Assembly: GCA_017512145.1 (NCBI GenBank)
Contig: JAFWHB010000009.1
Coordinates: 1 to 64,000 of the forward strand
Length of the DNA stretch: 64,000 nt
Direction: 5' to 3'
Origin: Mogibacterium sp.
GTDB lineage: Bacteria; Bacillota; Clostridia; Peptostreptococcales; Anaerovoracaceae
The notes under the pieces are model-generated. The model ran no database searches and was not told the DNA's origin. It saw only the letters and a list, made by a program, of their open reading frames with translations. Positions 8,484-16,613 of the stretch are shown one piece after another. Position 1 is the stretch's first letter. The number at the start of each line of letters is the position of its first letter. The translations under genes were made by a program, and so were the position numbers.

Positions 8484-8509
8484 TACATAATCAATGTACA
8501 TAATCAATG
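8484..8509. repeat. Perfect 13-bp tandem repeat between two operon genes
   Basis: TACATAATCAATG occurs twice head to tail (8484-8496 and 8497-8509) in the 69-base gap between the symporter and the enolase-family gene. It may bind a regulator, affect a local promoter for the symporter, or be a slippage product. Confidence 0.7.
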
Positions 8510-8515
8510 GTATTT

Positions 8516-9652
8516 CTAGTCCACTACATACTTGGCAACTGAGTAACGGTTTACAGCCTCTTCATCAATTGTGATTCCAAGGCCCGGCTTATCAGAAACA
8601 TATGTACATCCTTCCTCAGGATGGATCTGTTCGTAATAGCTGCAGATATCGCTCTCAAGTCTATTAGGCGAGAAATATGCATGCCCGATAGTATTTACGA
8701 TATTCTTGCAGGTAACACCTATATGCAGACTCGCCGCCTCTGTAACTCCTTCTTCTATCATTGAGTTGAAGAAGACCTGGATTCCGTTGGCATCCGCATA
8801 CTCACATATTGCTTTGGCCGGCATGATGCCGCCATTCTTGGTGACCTTAATGCTGAAGATATCAACTGCTTCTGCTTTGACGAGCGCTCTTGCATCCTGA
8901 AGAGTCATTACGCTCTCGTCTGCAGACAGTGGAATGTCGATCGCCTTGCGGACGCGTGCCATACCATCCACATCCCAGCTCTGCAGCGGCTGTTCAAAGA
9001 ACAGAATGTCGCAGTTTCTGATCAGTTTCCAGTACCTTATCGCGGTATCGATATCCCATCCCTGGTTTGCGTCCACGATAAGAGGATAATCACTACCGAC
9101 AGCTTCGCGCACTGCGCACGTCCTTGCCGCGTCGAGCTTGTAATCCGGTCCGCCGATTTTGATCATACAGCCGTCATAGCCCAGCTTTTTGGCCTCCAAT
9201 ACTTCTTTCGCACTCTCTTCCGGAGTGCTTCCTCCAATTGACCACATGCAACGCATTTTGTCTCTGCGTTTCCCGCCAAGGAGCTGGTGTACAGGCATAT
9301 TGCGGGACTTTCCCCATATGTCATATACAGCCATATCGATAGCGGATTTGGTAAGATGCTGGTTACGGATCGTTGCATCCATAGTCCTGTGGATCTCGTT
9401 GATATTCTCAGGATCTTTGCCGATGAGCATAGGTCCCAGGTGTTTCTCAAGAATGAGAGCAGAACTGGCTGCACTGTCTCCTGTGAAGAGTGGCCAAGGA
9501 TCGCATTCACCGTATCCGACTATCCCCTCATCAGTAAAAACAGAAACCAATATCGGTGTTGCTGTACTGAATATCCCGTATTCCTTGGACAGGTGATATG
9601 GGTGGAGAAGCGGAACTTCGAGTGAATTGATTTGAATTTTAGTAATCTTCAC
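8516..9652 (-). CDS. Enolase-superfamily (mandelate racemase/muconate lactonizing enzyme-like) protein
   Basis: Protein of 378 residues. A GTG start at 9652 is preferred over an upstream ATG because GGAGG stands nine bases before it and the alpha+beta capping domain begins there (VKITKIQINSLEV). Metal ligands are in place: D194 (VDANQGW), E220 (FFEQPL) and D245 (SADES). The base Lys after the third ligand is K269 (SIKVTKNGG). The usual K-x-K on the second barrel strand is M163-I-K165, so one of the two lysines is missing. It would abstract a proton alpha to a carboxylate; epimerase, dehydratase or lactonizing activity cannot be told apart. First gene of the LysR-flanked operon. Confidence 0.85.
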   Translation of the reverse strand: MKITKIQINSLEVPLLHPYHLSKEYGIFSTATPILVSVFTDEGIVGYGECDPWPLFTGDSAASSALILEKHLGPMLIGKDPENINEIHRTMDATIRNQHLTKSAIDMAVYDIWGKSRNMPVHQLLGGKRRDKMRCMWSIGGSTPEESAKEVLEAKKLGYDGCMIKIGGPDYKLDAARTCAVREAVGSDYPLIVDANQGWDIDTAIRYWKLIRNCDILFFEQPLQSWDVDGMARVRKAIDIPLSADESVMTLQDARALVKAEAVDIFSIKVTKNGGIMPAKAICEYADANGIQVFFNSMIEEGVTEAASLHIGVTCKNIVNTIGHAYFSPNRLESDICSYYEQIHPEEGCTYVSDKPGLGITIDEEAVNRYSVAKYVVD

Positions 9653-9726
9653 TTCTGCTATCCTCCAACTGATTCCCAATAATATATTACGGCCGTTCAC
9701 CGGGAGCTATCTTGCTGATTGCTCAT

Positions 9727-9757
9727 GGCAGACCCTATCCGGATAAGGGATTCTGCC
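9727..9757. promoter_or_regulatory. Inverted repeat in the LysR/enolase-family intergenic region
   Basis: GGCAGA (9727) and TCTGCC (9752) flank CCCTATCC/GGATAAGGG, making an imperfect dyad around 9740 with a central CCGG. It lies between the divergent genes and could be an operator or an mRNA hairpin in the 5' end of the minus-strand operon. Confidence 0.4.
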
Positions 9758-9820
9758 TCCGATCAATTGCAGATTAGCATTAGATATTTATATTGTGAAA
9801 TATATAGTTTATAATGATTC

Positions 9821-9840
9821 TTATAACTCTACTGTTATAA
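9821..9840. promoter_or_regulatory. TTATAAC-N6-GTTATAA dyad, candidate LysR operator
   Basis: A perfect 7-bp inverted repeat with a six-base spacer, 44 bases before the start of the lysR-type gene and between it and the divergent operon. LysR proteins bind dyads of this kind with T-N11-A geometry; the assignment is inference. Confidence 0.45.
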
Positions 9841-9883
9841 AGTTCTGTAAGTGTTGATTTCATTATGTTTTTGGAGAAGTACA

Positions 9884-10879
9884 ATGTTTGAAGCGAAAGA
9901 TTATGTTCTCGAAATATACAAAACCGGAAGCTTCTCACAGGCGGCCGCGAATCTTTACGTATCTCAGCCTGCGCTGAGCATGGTGATCAAAAGACTGGAA
10001 AGCCGTATTGGCGAGCCTCTTTTCGACCGCTCCGCTCATCCGATCAAGCTTACCGACTGCGGCAAGCAATATGTGGCATCCGCATTATCCATAAACGAAT
10101 CCGAGAAACAATTCTTGTCATACCTCGATGATTACCGCACTCTGGCAAAAGGAAGCATAACAATCGGCGGAAGCAATATGAACATCTCATATATACTTCC
10201 ACCGATAATAAAGCGATTCCTTGCAAAGTATCCTGCGATCGAGCTCAAACTCGTCGAAGGAAATATTGATGTGCTCCTCCGCAAGCTCGCAGACGGCGAA
10301 CTTGATCTGCTGATTGACAGCTGTGAGGTGGATACCAAAATCTTCCAGCACTATCTGTATGTCAGGGAGAATCTCCTGCTCGTCGTCCCCGAAAATCTCA
10401 AATTCAGGCGTGATGTAAGCAAATATGCCCTTGATCACGATGATATCATGAACAACAGGCATCTCTCTCCGGATAAAAAGCCTCTTCCGGTCAATTATCT
10501 TGACAATATGCCTTTCGTGTCCATGAATCCTGAGACCGACACATATGTAAAATCCCGCCAGCTGTTCAAGCACTATTCATTCCAGCCCAATATCATAGCC
10601 TCATTCAGCCAGTCTGCCACAGCATTGAACGTGGCTTATTCCGGCATAGGCGCTACATTCGCCAGCGACGAGCTCATCAAAGCCATGCCTATCAACGCCA
10701 AAGCCAGCTTCTATAAGATCCTGCCTGAGTACGGGACCAGATACATCAAGTTCTACTCCAAGAGAGCTCACCGTATCACCTACGCCATGCGCGCATTGAT
10801 AGCCATAGCCCAGGACGGCAAACAATACAACGACTACGAATTACTCGATCCAGGAATGATCATGCCACCACTAGAATAA
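9884..10879 (+). CDS. LysR-family transcriptional regulator
   Basis: Protein of 331 residues. The start at 9884 follows GGAGAAGTACA and opens directly into the winged helix-turn-helix (YKTGSFSQAAANLYVSQPALSMVIKRLE split over residues about 11-38; ERR-type GEPLFDR follows). The C-terminal part is a periplasmic-binding-protein-like effector domain (KGSITIGGSNMN, then LPPIIKRF). It is divergent from the enolase-family/symporter/opine dehydrogenase operon and is the likely regulator of it, probably responding to its substrate. Confidence 0.85.
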   Translation: MFEAKDYVLEIYKTGSFSQAAANLYVSQPALSMVIKRLESRIGEPLFDRSAHPIKLTDCGKQYVASALSINESEKQFLSYLDDYRTLAKGSITIGGSNMNISYILPPIIKRFLAKYPAIELKLVEGNIDVLLRKLADGELDLLIDSCEVDTKIFQHYLYVRENLLLVVPENLKFRRDVSKYALDHDDIMNNRHLSPDKKPLPVNYLDNMPFVSMNPETDTYVKSRQLFKHYSFQPNIIASFSQSATALNVAYSGIGATFASDELIKAMPINAKASFYKILPEYGTRYIKFYSKRAHRITYAMRALIAIAQDGKQYNDYELLDPGMIMPPLE

Positions 10880-10897
10880 ATCACAGACATGTAAAAA

Positions 10898-10930
10898 GAG
10901 AGGTATTGCCCGTTCAGAGCAATGCCTCTC
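10898..10930. terminator. Hairpin after the LysR gene
   Basis: GAGAGGTATTGC (10898-10909) pairs with GCAATGCCTCTC (10919-10930) with one G-U pair. It begins 19 bases after the stop codon. No clear T run follows, so it is a weak or processed terminator. The rest of the gap to 11178 shows no gene; a short minus-strand frame ending near 11043 (KKNRQRRNH) may be a fragment of a lost gene. Confidence 0.5.
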
Positions 10931-11178
10931 CTGCCTATTCTATCACTTAGCCATTAGATTCTTTCAATTAACAAAATAAGTGACAGCGAATGCGCAGTCA
11001 TTTTCTGGTTCCTTGTTTGTAGTCACATTTTAAACTTTAGTGATTGCGTCTTTGTCTATTCTTCTTCATATTATCTCTAACAGTTTTGGCAGCATCATCA
11101 TTCCTGTGCTTAGAGAGAGACTACTTTTGAGTCGTAAAAAAGAGCACGGAAGCGAGGTATCTAGAGTTGAGTCAATTG

Positions 11179-11508
11179 TTATGTAATACTCCTGATTAGC
11201 TCCTCTGGCTCTATCTTGAACAGCTTTGCCAGGGCAATCAAATTTGTCGTACTGGGATCACTCGCTCCGCTTTCCCATTTAGAGACAGCCTGCCTGCTTA
11301 CTCCCAATTGTTCTGCAACGAATTCCTGAGTCATCTTGTTCTCTGTGCGGTAAGCACGAATCACTTCTCCAAGATTCCTTGCATTCTGGTTCTTTTCCTC
11401 GCGTGCAGGCTTTGAGTTGATAAACTTCCTGAGTGCTTTGATGATAAGGACAATTATAAGAACTGTAAATATCAAAGCCACAAATAAGCATAAAGTCGCA
11501 TAATACAT
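11179..11508 (-). CDS. Small protein with N-terminal TM helix and C-terminal Xre HTH
   Basis: Protein of 109 residues. A hydrophobic helix fills residues about 4-25 (ATLCLFVALIFTVLIIVLII), then a short basic linker, then a Cro/C1 helix-turn-helix at about 48-108 (MTQEFVAEQLGVSRQAVSKWE). AAGGAGG precedes the ATG. The order TM-then-HTH is the reverse of the three regulators at the left end of the window. It would hold its DNA-binding domain close to the membrane. It sits beside partition genes of a mobile-element remnant. Confidence 0.75.
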   Translation of the reverse strand: MYYATLCLFVALIFTVLIIVLIIKALRKFINSKPAREEKNQNARNLGEVIRAYRTENKMTQEFVAEQLGVSRQAVSKWESGASDPSTTNLIALAKLFKIEPEELIRSIT

Positions 11509-11643
11509 AAGATTATCCTCCTTTTCCTTGAGAGGATTCTATCAAAACCTGATGCTTCCGACTACCAAATATTGCGCAACTATTGGTTGCTTAAGCTAAG
11601 CTACGAATAGTGTCAGCGAATCTTTAATGTATTTCGACTGCTT

Positions 11644-12297
11644 TTATATTATCATAGGGATATATGAAAGCTCGACTGCTGGTCTCAGTGCAATGACACC
11701 GTTATCTACCATATCAAGGATCTCCGGTATTAGCTCTGTGAGACGGATATATCTTCGTACTTGTTCCCTGCTTTCCCCAACTTGATTACCGATTTCGTCT
11801 CTTGCTTCTCCGAACTTCCGCTCCACTGGTGCGGAAGTTAAATCTGATCGCTGACCTTGCCGTTTTATGGCATCTAACTTCATCTTATATGCATAGGCCT
11901 TCTCACTTGGAAGAATCCTGGATCTCTGAAAATTGGCATCGACCATGAAGATTGTAGCTTCATCGAGATCCATCTCGACTACATCACATTTGAGAGTCGG
12001 TATTCCCGCAAGCTGACAGGCTCTAAGTCTTCGATGTCCTGACAGCAGCTCGTATCTACCATCCTCTTTTTTTCGTACTGTGGCCGGTGTAAGGACTCCA
12101 TTTGTTTTAATTGATTCGACAAGGTTCATCATATCCTCATCGTCCAGCACCTTGAATGGGTGGTCCGGGAATGGATCTATTTCATCAAGCGGGATCTCAT
12201 ATATCCTCTTTAGCTTCGCATCTTCTCGCTCTTCCTGTGAAGAAAATAAATCATCTAGTGATGGAAGCCTCATCTCTACGGTTTTCTCGTTCGCCAA
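11644..12297 (-). CDS. parB: ParB/Spo0J-family partition protein, C-terminally truncated
   Basis: Protein of 217 residues with a TTG start eight bases after GGAGGTGA, inside the 3' end of parA. The N-terminal ParB nuclease-like fold is complete (IDPFPDHPF, then ELLSGHRRLRACQLAG with the GHRRLRA box), followed by the helix-turn-helix region (NQVGESREQVRRYIRL). Relatives normally continue past the ALRPAVELSY segment for a further 70-100 residues; here the frame stops seven residues later. The gene therefore looks cut at its 3' end, probably by a deletion that removed part of the mobile element. DNA binding may persist but the dimer/spreading functions are doubtful. Confidence 0.75.
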   Translation of the reverse strand: MANEKTVEMRLPSLDDLFSSQEEREDAKLKRIYEIPLDEIDPFPDHPFKVLDDEDMMNLVESIKTNGVLTPATVRKKEDGRYELLSGHRRLRACQLAGIPTLKCDVVEMDLDEATIFMVDANFQRSRILPSEKAYAYKMKLDAIKRQGQRSDLTSAPVERKFGEARDEIGNQVGESREQVRRYIRLTELIPEILDMVDNGVIALRPAVELSYIPMII

Positions 12298-13069
12298 TCC
12301 TCATCACCTCCTTTGTCAGTGCTTCATACGCCATTGCCGGCTTGGAATCATGGTCATACTCATATATGCTTTGTCCTGCCTTAGATGCCTCTGCCGCTTT
12401 GACTGCGACAGGTATCTGCGTATCGAAGATCCTGATCTGCATCCCATATTTTGTTCTTATGGTATCTATGACCTCTTTAGCAAGATTAGTCCTCCCATCT
12501 ACAAGTGTCATGACTATGCCGCATATCTGCAATTTGTCATTAGTGTGGTTCCTCACCATATCTATGCTCTTCATGAGCTGTGTCATTCCCTTAGCAGGCA
12601 AAAATTGAGCTTGTACGGGGATAATCACACTGTCAGCAGCCGTTAAGGCATTTATCGTTATCATGCCCAGAGAAGGCATACAATCGATTAGGATATAGTC
12701 ATAATCCTTCTTTACATCTTTCAGTAGGTTAGAGAGTATTTTCTCCCTGCTCATAGCATTCACAAGCTGCGTTTCCATTGAAGACAGATCCAGATTGGAA
12801 GGTATGAGATCCACACCTTCAGGATGATGGATTATTGTATCCTGTACAGAAGGTCTGTGTTCCTGTGTTGCCAAATACATCAGTCTGCCAAGTGATTTAT
12901 CAAGAGTATCTCCGTTCCACCCAAGACTGGATGTTAAATCACTCTGAGGATCTGCATCTACAAGCAAAACTCTTTTGCCTTGCCTTACCAGTCCTACACC
13001 GAGATTTAAGGTGGTCGTTGTTTTGCCAACGCCGCCCTTCTGATTACAAACAGCAATTGTCTTCCCCAT
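12251..13069 (-). CDS. parA: ParA/Soj-family partition ATPase
   Basis: Protein of 272 residues with a deviant Walker A motif CNQKGGVGKTTTTLNL (about 8-23), the DADPQSDLTSSLG segment (about 39-51) and Walker B YILIDCMPSLG. GGGAGGTG precedes the ATG. ParA proteins use ATP to position plasmids, integrative elements or chromosome origins together with ParB. The downstream gene overlaps by 47 bases and encodes a ParB-like protein, and the upstream small genes resemble those carried by Firmicute conjugative elements, so this is more likely an element-borne pair than the chromosomal soj/spo0J. Confidence 0.85.
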   Translation of the reverse strand: MGKTIAVCNQKGGVGKTTTTLNLGVGLVRQGKRVLLVDADPQSDLTSSLGWNGDTLDKSLGRLMYLATQEHRPSVQDTIIHHPEGVDLIPSNLDLSSMETQLVNAMSREKILSNLLKDVKKDYDYILIDCMPSLGMITINALTAADSVIIPVQAQFLPAKGMTQLMKSIDMVRNHTNDKLQICGIVMTLVDGRTNLAKEVIDTIRTKYGMQIRIFDTQIPVAVKAAEASKAGQSIYEYDHDSKPAMAYEALTKEVMRIGERENRRDEASITR

Positions 13070-13580
13070 CTATACACCTCCCTCTGACTAAACACATCCT
13101 ATCAGTCGGTCCGCTGCACTCATCCAGCCAGCTCTCAACAAGAAACCAGTCAATCTCATCAGTTTGAAGGAAGCATTCCATAAAATCATCATAGGCAGAT
13201 TCATAATGAGGTTTACAGGTCATAAGAATATCCAGCATTTCTGCATCAGTCCTCATTCCTTTTGAAAGGAAAATTGCCTGAAGCATCTTCACAGCTTCTT
13301 CAGCATCAACTTTTTCAATTCTTCTTATAAGCTGTTTTATAGAGACCATATTCAGCCCATCTACTGCGGTTGTAAAACTATCGGCTGCCTTTATAGCCAG
13401 ATAATTTGAAACATCAGAAGCCAGTATCTCATCTGGAGCTATATCCGGGTCGTAGATGGCTTCCATATTTACAGTTTCAGTTCCGATCAGATAGAACTCT
13501 TTGTTTCTGATCTCTGCCTCTTTTCTCTCTGCTTCCTGTGATGCGACTTTCTCATTCTTTCTGGTGATTGGTTTTATCAT
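13044..13580 (-). CDS. Hypothetical protein of mobile-element module
   Basis: Protein of 178 residues; the start at 13580 follows AAAGGATC and is preferred to a frame beginning at 13658. It is mainly helical and acidic with no membrane segment or recognised motif. The last cysteine-containing part (WLDECSGPTDRMC) overlaps the parA start by 26 bases, so the two genes are expressed together. Probably a cargo or maintenance gene of the element remnant. Confidence 0.6.
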   Translation of the reverse strand: MIKPITRKNEKVASQEAERKEAEIRNKEFYLIGTETVNMEAIYDPDIAPDEILASDVSNYLAIKAADSFTTAVDGLNMVSIKQLIRRIEKVDAEEAVKMLQAIFLSKGMRTDAEMLDILMTCKPHYESAYDDFMECFLQTDEIDWFLVESWLDECSGPTDRMCLVRGRCIDGEDNCCL

Positions 13581-13679
13581 AAAATGATCCTTTCTCCGGT
13601 ATACTCCGGCTGTAAATAAAAAGGCTCCGCACCCTGTGTGCAGAGCAATGTAATTCAAGCCGAAGCCGTTGAAAGCATC

Positions 13680-13820
13680 TTAGTCAACAAACTTAATCAA
13701 GAGATCATCTACAGCGTCAGTATATCTTCCTTCAGCTATGAGCTGGTTCTTGAGTTCTACAAGAGCCATGACGATGATCCTGACTTCATCATGTGTAAAT
13801 CTGAATTTAGGCCTGAACAT
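13680..13820 (-). CDS. Small conserved-looking protein of mobile elements
   Basis: A 46-codon gene; the start at 13820 follows AGAGGTGG at six bases and is better than the longer frame. The peptide has one helix-rich unit ending in LIAEGRYTDAVDDLLIKF, a pattern I associate with short proteins of Firmicute integrative elements (from memory of the family, not tested). Function unknown. Confidence 0.55.
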   Translation of the reverse strand: MFRPKFRFTHDEVRIIVMALVELKNQLIAEGRYTDAVDDLLIKFVD

Positions 13821-13925
13821 AATTCCACCTCTTTCTGCTATGGTTGGAAAAAATCTAACCATTTATGACCTTCTCTATATGCCCGAATCGGCAGCCATGG
13901 ATTCTTTTCATTATGAGTGTAAATG

Positions 13926-13959
13926 AAAAAAGCGCGACTCACAATTATGTGAATCGCGC
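13926..13959 (-). terminator. Rho-independent terminator upstream of the element genes
   Basis: On the minus strand GCGCGA and TCGCGC arms (with an inner TCACA/TGTGA stem and one mismatch) are followed by six T. It separates transcription of the tRNA side from the parAB remnant, 105 bases before the 46-codon gene. Confidence 0.75.
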
Positions 13960-14290
13960 GTATGATCCCATTAGTAATATGGAACATATTTTACAGATCA
14001 GTTTTTCTCTGCCATATTTCGTTCTGAAAGAAATATCCCTTATATATGGGTTCACGTCTCGTCTCGAGCAAAAGACTCGAAATTCATAATTATCTGTCCT
14101 AACCTGTCATGGGATAAATAATCAGCTAATAATTCTCGTAAAACCAGAAACACTTCACGTATGGTCACATGGAAAGGACGTCCCCCGTTTTTTCCCCTTA
14201 TCTGCATTTTTGAGGCAGGTTTGGCTATATCCTGCTAGGTTTGTGAAAATCGCTCAAAACATTGAAATTTCAAGGAATCCCAGTAAAATC

Positions 14291-14317
14291 AAAAGCTCCC
14301 GGATGTTCTCCGAGAGC
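14291..14317 (-). terminator. Terminator of the tRNA operon
   Basis: GCTCTCGG pairs with CCGGGAGC around a seven-base loop, with one G-U pair, followed by TTTTGATTTT on the minus strand. It begins nine bases after the CCA end of tRNA-fMet. Confidence 0.75.
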
Positions 14318-14325
14318 CCTGAAAA

Positions 14326-14401
<76 letters not shown>

Positions 14402-14422
14402 TCAGCATATTGAATTGTGAAG

Positions 14423-14511
14423 TGGTACCGGAGACCGGACTCGAACCGGTACGAGAATCGCTTCTCATAGGATTTTAAGTCCCAGGTGTCTACCTATTCC
14501 ACCACTCCGGC
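14423..14511 (-). tRNA. tRNA-Leu(TAA)
   Basis: An 89-base class II tRNA with a long variable arm (TATGAGAAGCGATTCTCGT), acceptor GCCGGAG/CTCCGGT, anticodon TAA and encoded CCA. It lies between tRNA-Asn and tRNA-fMet in one transcript. Confidence 0.93.
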
Positions 14512-14527
14512 GTATAAAGTTAAAAAG

Positions 14528-14602
14528 TGGCTCCGAGGGTGGGGCTCGAACCCACAACCTACCGGTTAACAGCCGGTTGCTCTGCCATTGAGCTACCTCG
14601 GA
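14528..14602 (-). tRNA. tRNA-Asn(GTT)
   Basis: A 75-base cloverleaf with acceptor TCCGAGG/CCTCGGA, anticodon GTT and encoded CCA. It is the first gene of the three-tRNA transcript, 30 bases after the -10 element. Confidence 0.93.
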
Positions 14603-14632
14603 ACATTTTGTTACCTTATTTGCGACTCGTTT

Positions 14633-14661
14633 AGTATAGCTGAAACGGGTGCTGATGTCAA
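14633..14661 (-). promoter_or_regulatory. Near-consensus sigma-70 promoter of the tRNA operon
   Basis: TTGACA (14656-14661) and TATACT (14633-14638) are separated by exactly 17 bases on the minus strand. This fits strong constitutive transcription of the tRNA genes. The -35 box lies in the loop side of the dyad at 14642-14671. Confidence 0.85.
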
Positions 14662-14671
14662 CACCCGTTTC
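14642..14671. repeat. 10-bp inverted repeat overlapping the tRNA promoter and following the SDR gene
   Basis: GAAACGGGTG and CACCCGTTTC pair perfectly around a ten-base loop. It begins 34 bases after the stop of the tandem SDR gene and would act as its terminator or 3' stem, while the same DNA carries the tRNA promoter. Confidence 0.7.
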
Positions 14672-14705
14672 AATGTTTTTCTTTCAGTTCAAAATAGCCT
14701 ATTCC

Positions 14706-16499
14706 CTATCTCTTGAGGTATCCTCTCAGAGGTCCGCCCGGAAGATTTGTTACATCCTTGATTGCCTCGCCGATCGATACAACCTTAGGGTTGGTTCTTG
14801 CAACAGTCTGATCTACCTCTGCCTTGATGTGCTCGTCATATTCAGGATGCGTTACTATGTAGAACTCATCGTTTTCAACAGCCTTGAATACTCTTTCGCC
14901 GAATCCTTCGATCGGATATCCTGTTCCGATTACGAATGCAGCAGACTGCTTGCCCTTCTTGAACATTTCGCTCTCATAGTAAGGATCATCGCCATGGGCA
15001 TATCTTGCAGGACGATACTCATCAGCATGATCAAAGTTGGTGCGTACGAATCCAGGGCAGAATACACTGAGGTGAATATCAGCGCCTGCTTCCTGCATCT
15101 CATACTCGATACACTCTGACAGAGCTACTGCAGCGTTCTTGGTTACATAGTATGCGCACATACCGGTACTTGTAATGAGTCCGGCAACTGAACATGTATT
15201 CATTATGTTGCAGTGTGTACCCTGAGCCTTCATGATAGGAACTACCTGTCTCATGAAGTATACATGTGAGAGGAAGTTGGTGCGGATGATCCACTCCCAA
15301 TCCTGAAGCGGAATCATGAAGCCAAATCCTGGTGTGCATGTTCCTGCGTTGTTCATAAGGAGATCGATCTGGCCGTACTTCTCCATTGTAGTCTTTACGA
15401 CCTTCTCTGTCTCCTCATACAGCGAAACATCTGCATGAATCAGAGTGATATCCTCTGCGCCATACTCTTTAGCGACATCCTCGATCTTGGCAAGCTCATC
15501 TTCCATGATGTCGACAGCAACGATCTTCATCTTGCGCTTAGCAGCTTCTTTGACGAATTCTTTACCGAATCCGTAAGCAGCACCTGTAATGATCGCAACT
15601 CTTCCTGTGAGGTCCTTATCACCACTTTCAACAACCTTGCGCTGTTTACCAACATTCCTGAGGTCAGGATTATTGCCATCAACCCTGTCATAGATCTGCT
15701 TCTTGATAAGTGGATCATACTGAGGATGTGTTACGATATAGAACTGATCCTCTTCGATAGCCTTGAAGCATTTCTCGCCAAATCCATCGATAGGAAGTCC
15801 GGTGGTTACGACATATTCACTTGCCTTCTCAGAAGCAAAGAATTCTGCACTCTGATAATACGGATCTGTAGGATCTGAGAATCTTGCAGGTCTGTGGCGC
15901 TCAGCGTGGTGCAGATCTGTCTGTACAAATCCAGGGCAGAAGATACTGATCTGGATATCTGCGCCGATTTCTTCGAGCTCATACTGAGTAGCTCTTGAAA
16001 GCTGAACAGCGGCATGCTTTGTCGAATAATAGCCAGGCATCGCATTACTTGTGATGAGTCCTGCGATTGAACATACGTTGAGGATGTTGCAGTGTGTTCC
16101 CTGCTTCATCATGATAGGAATTACCTGTCTCATCATATATACATGAGACATGAGGTTAGCATATACCATCCATTCCCAGTCCCTGAGAGGCAGGTTGGAT
16201 ATGGTGCCTCCCTTTCCTGTTCCTGCGTTGTTGATAAGAAGATCGATCTGACCGAACTTCTCCATAGCGCACTTTACGATCTTCTGAGTGTCCTCAAGAA
16301 GTGAAACATCGGCCTGCAGGCAGACGATTTCCTCTGCTCCGAGTTCTTTGGCAACAGGTTCACATCTCAGAACTTCATCGCCCTCGATATCTACAGCAAG
16401 GATCTTCATTCCGCGCTTTGCGGCCTCTTTGACATACTCGAAGCCGAATCCATTTGCGGCTCCGGTGATCACAGCTACTCTACCTTTAAAGTCTTTCAT
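14706..16499 (-). CDS. Tandem double short-chain dehydrogenase/reductase (SDR-SDR fusion)
   Basis: Protein of 597 residues made of two complete classical SDR domains in one chain. Domain 1 (about 1-285) has TGAANGFG (12-19), NNAG (90-93), S144 and Y157/K161. Domain 2 (about 296-597) has TGAAYGFG (305-312), NNAG (383-386), S437 and Y450/K454. Both active sites look intact, so both halves should oxidise or reduce alcohol/ketone groups with NAD(P). The start at 16499 follows GAGGGGG and the first domain begins there. Both halves resemble the single SDR at 21811-22680, indicating duplication and fusion. It lies 165 bases after an OYE-ADC fusion gene and probably works on the same substrate. Confidence 0.9.
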   Translation of the reverse strand: MKDFKGRVAVITGAANGFGFEYVKEAAKRGMKILAVDIEGDEVLRCEPVAKELGAEEIVCLQADVSLLEDTQKIVKCAMEKFGQIDLLINNAGTGKGGTISNLPLRDWEWMVYANLMSHVYMMRQVIPIMMKQGTHCNILNVCSIAGLITSNAMPGYYSTKHAAVQLSRATQYELEEIGADIQISIFCPGFVQTDLHHAERHRPARFSDPTDPYYQSAEFFASEKASEYVVTTGLPIDGFGEKCFKAIEEDQFYIVTHPQYDPLIKKQIYDRVDGNNPDLRNVGKQRKVVESGDKDLTGRVAIITGAAYGFGKEFVKEAAKRKMKIVAVDIMEDELAKIEDVAKEYGAEDITLIHADVSLYEETEKVVKTTMEKYGQIDLLMNNAGTCTPGFGFMIPLQDWEWIIRTNFLSHVYFMRQVVPIMKAQGTHCNIMNTCSVAGLITSTGMCAYYVTKNAAVALSECIEYEMQEAGADIHLSVFCPGFVRTNFDHADEYRPARYAHGDDPYYESEMFKKGKQSAAFVIGTGYPIEGFGERVFKAVENDEFYIVTHPEYDEHIKAEVDQTVARTNPKVVSIGEAIKDVTNLPGGPLRGYLKR

Positions 16500-16613
16500 A
16501 ATAAGCCCCCTCAATGAAATTCCTCAGTAGTTGTCAATATTTGTATCTATGTTAAGCCCTTTTTTAAATTTAATAGTCCCTTGTCACCTGTCCGTATCAG
16601 CCTTAAGGAGACT

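Larger units (their letters stand above)
13863..14325. other. Gene-free, AT-rich stretch between element remnant and tRNA genes
   Basis: No convincing gene is seen. It holds the minus-strand terminators at 13926-13959 and 14291-14317. I looked for a second copy of the tRNA-fMet 3' end as an attachment site and did not find one in the window. Confidence 0.6.

Noticed and set aside
11043-11129. Minus-strand fragment ending KKNRQRRNH, protein-like
   Set aside because: Only 27 codons between stops with no start; possibly a relic of a lost gene, but not supportable.
11179-14325. Attachment-site duplication of tRNA-fMet flanking the mobile remnant
   Set aside because: I found no second copy of the tRNA 3' end sequence in the window, so integration at this tRNA is not shown.
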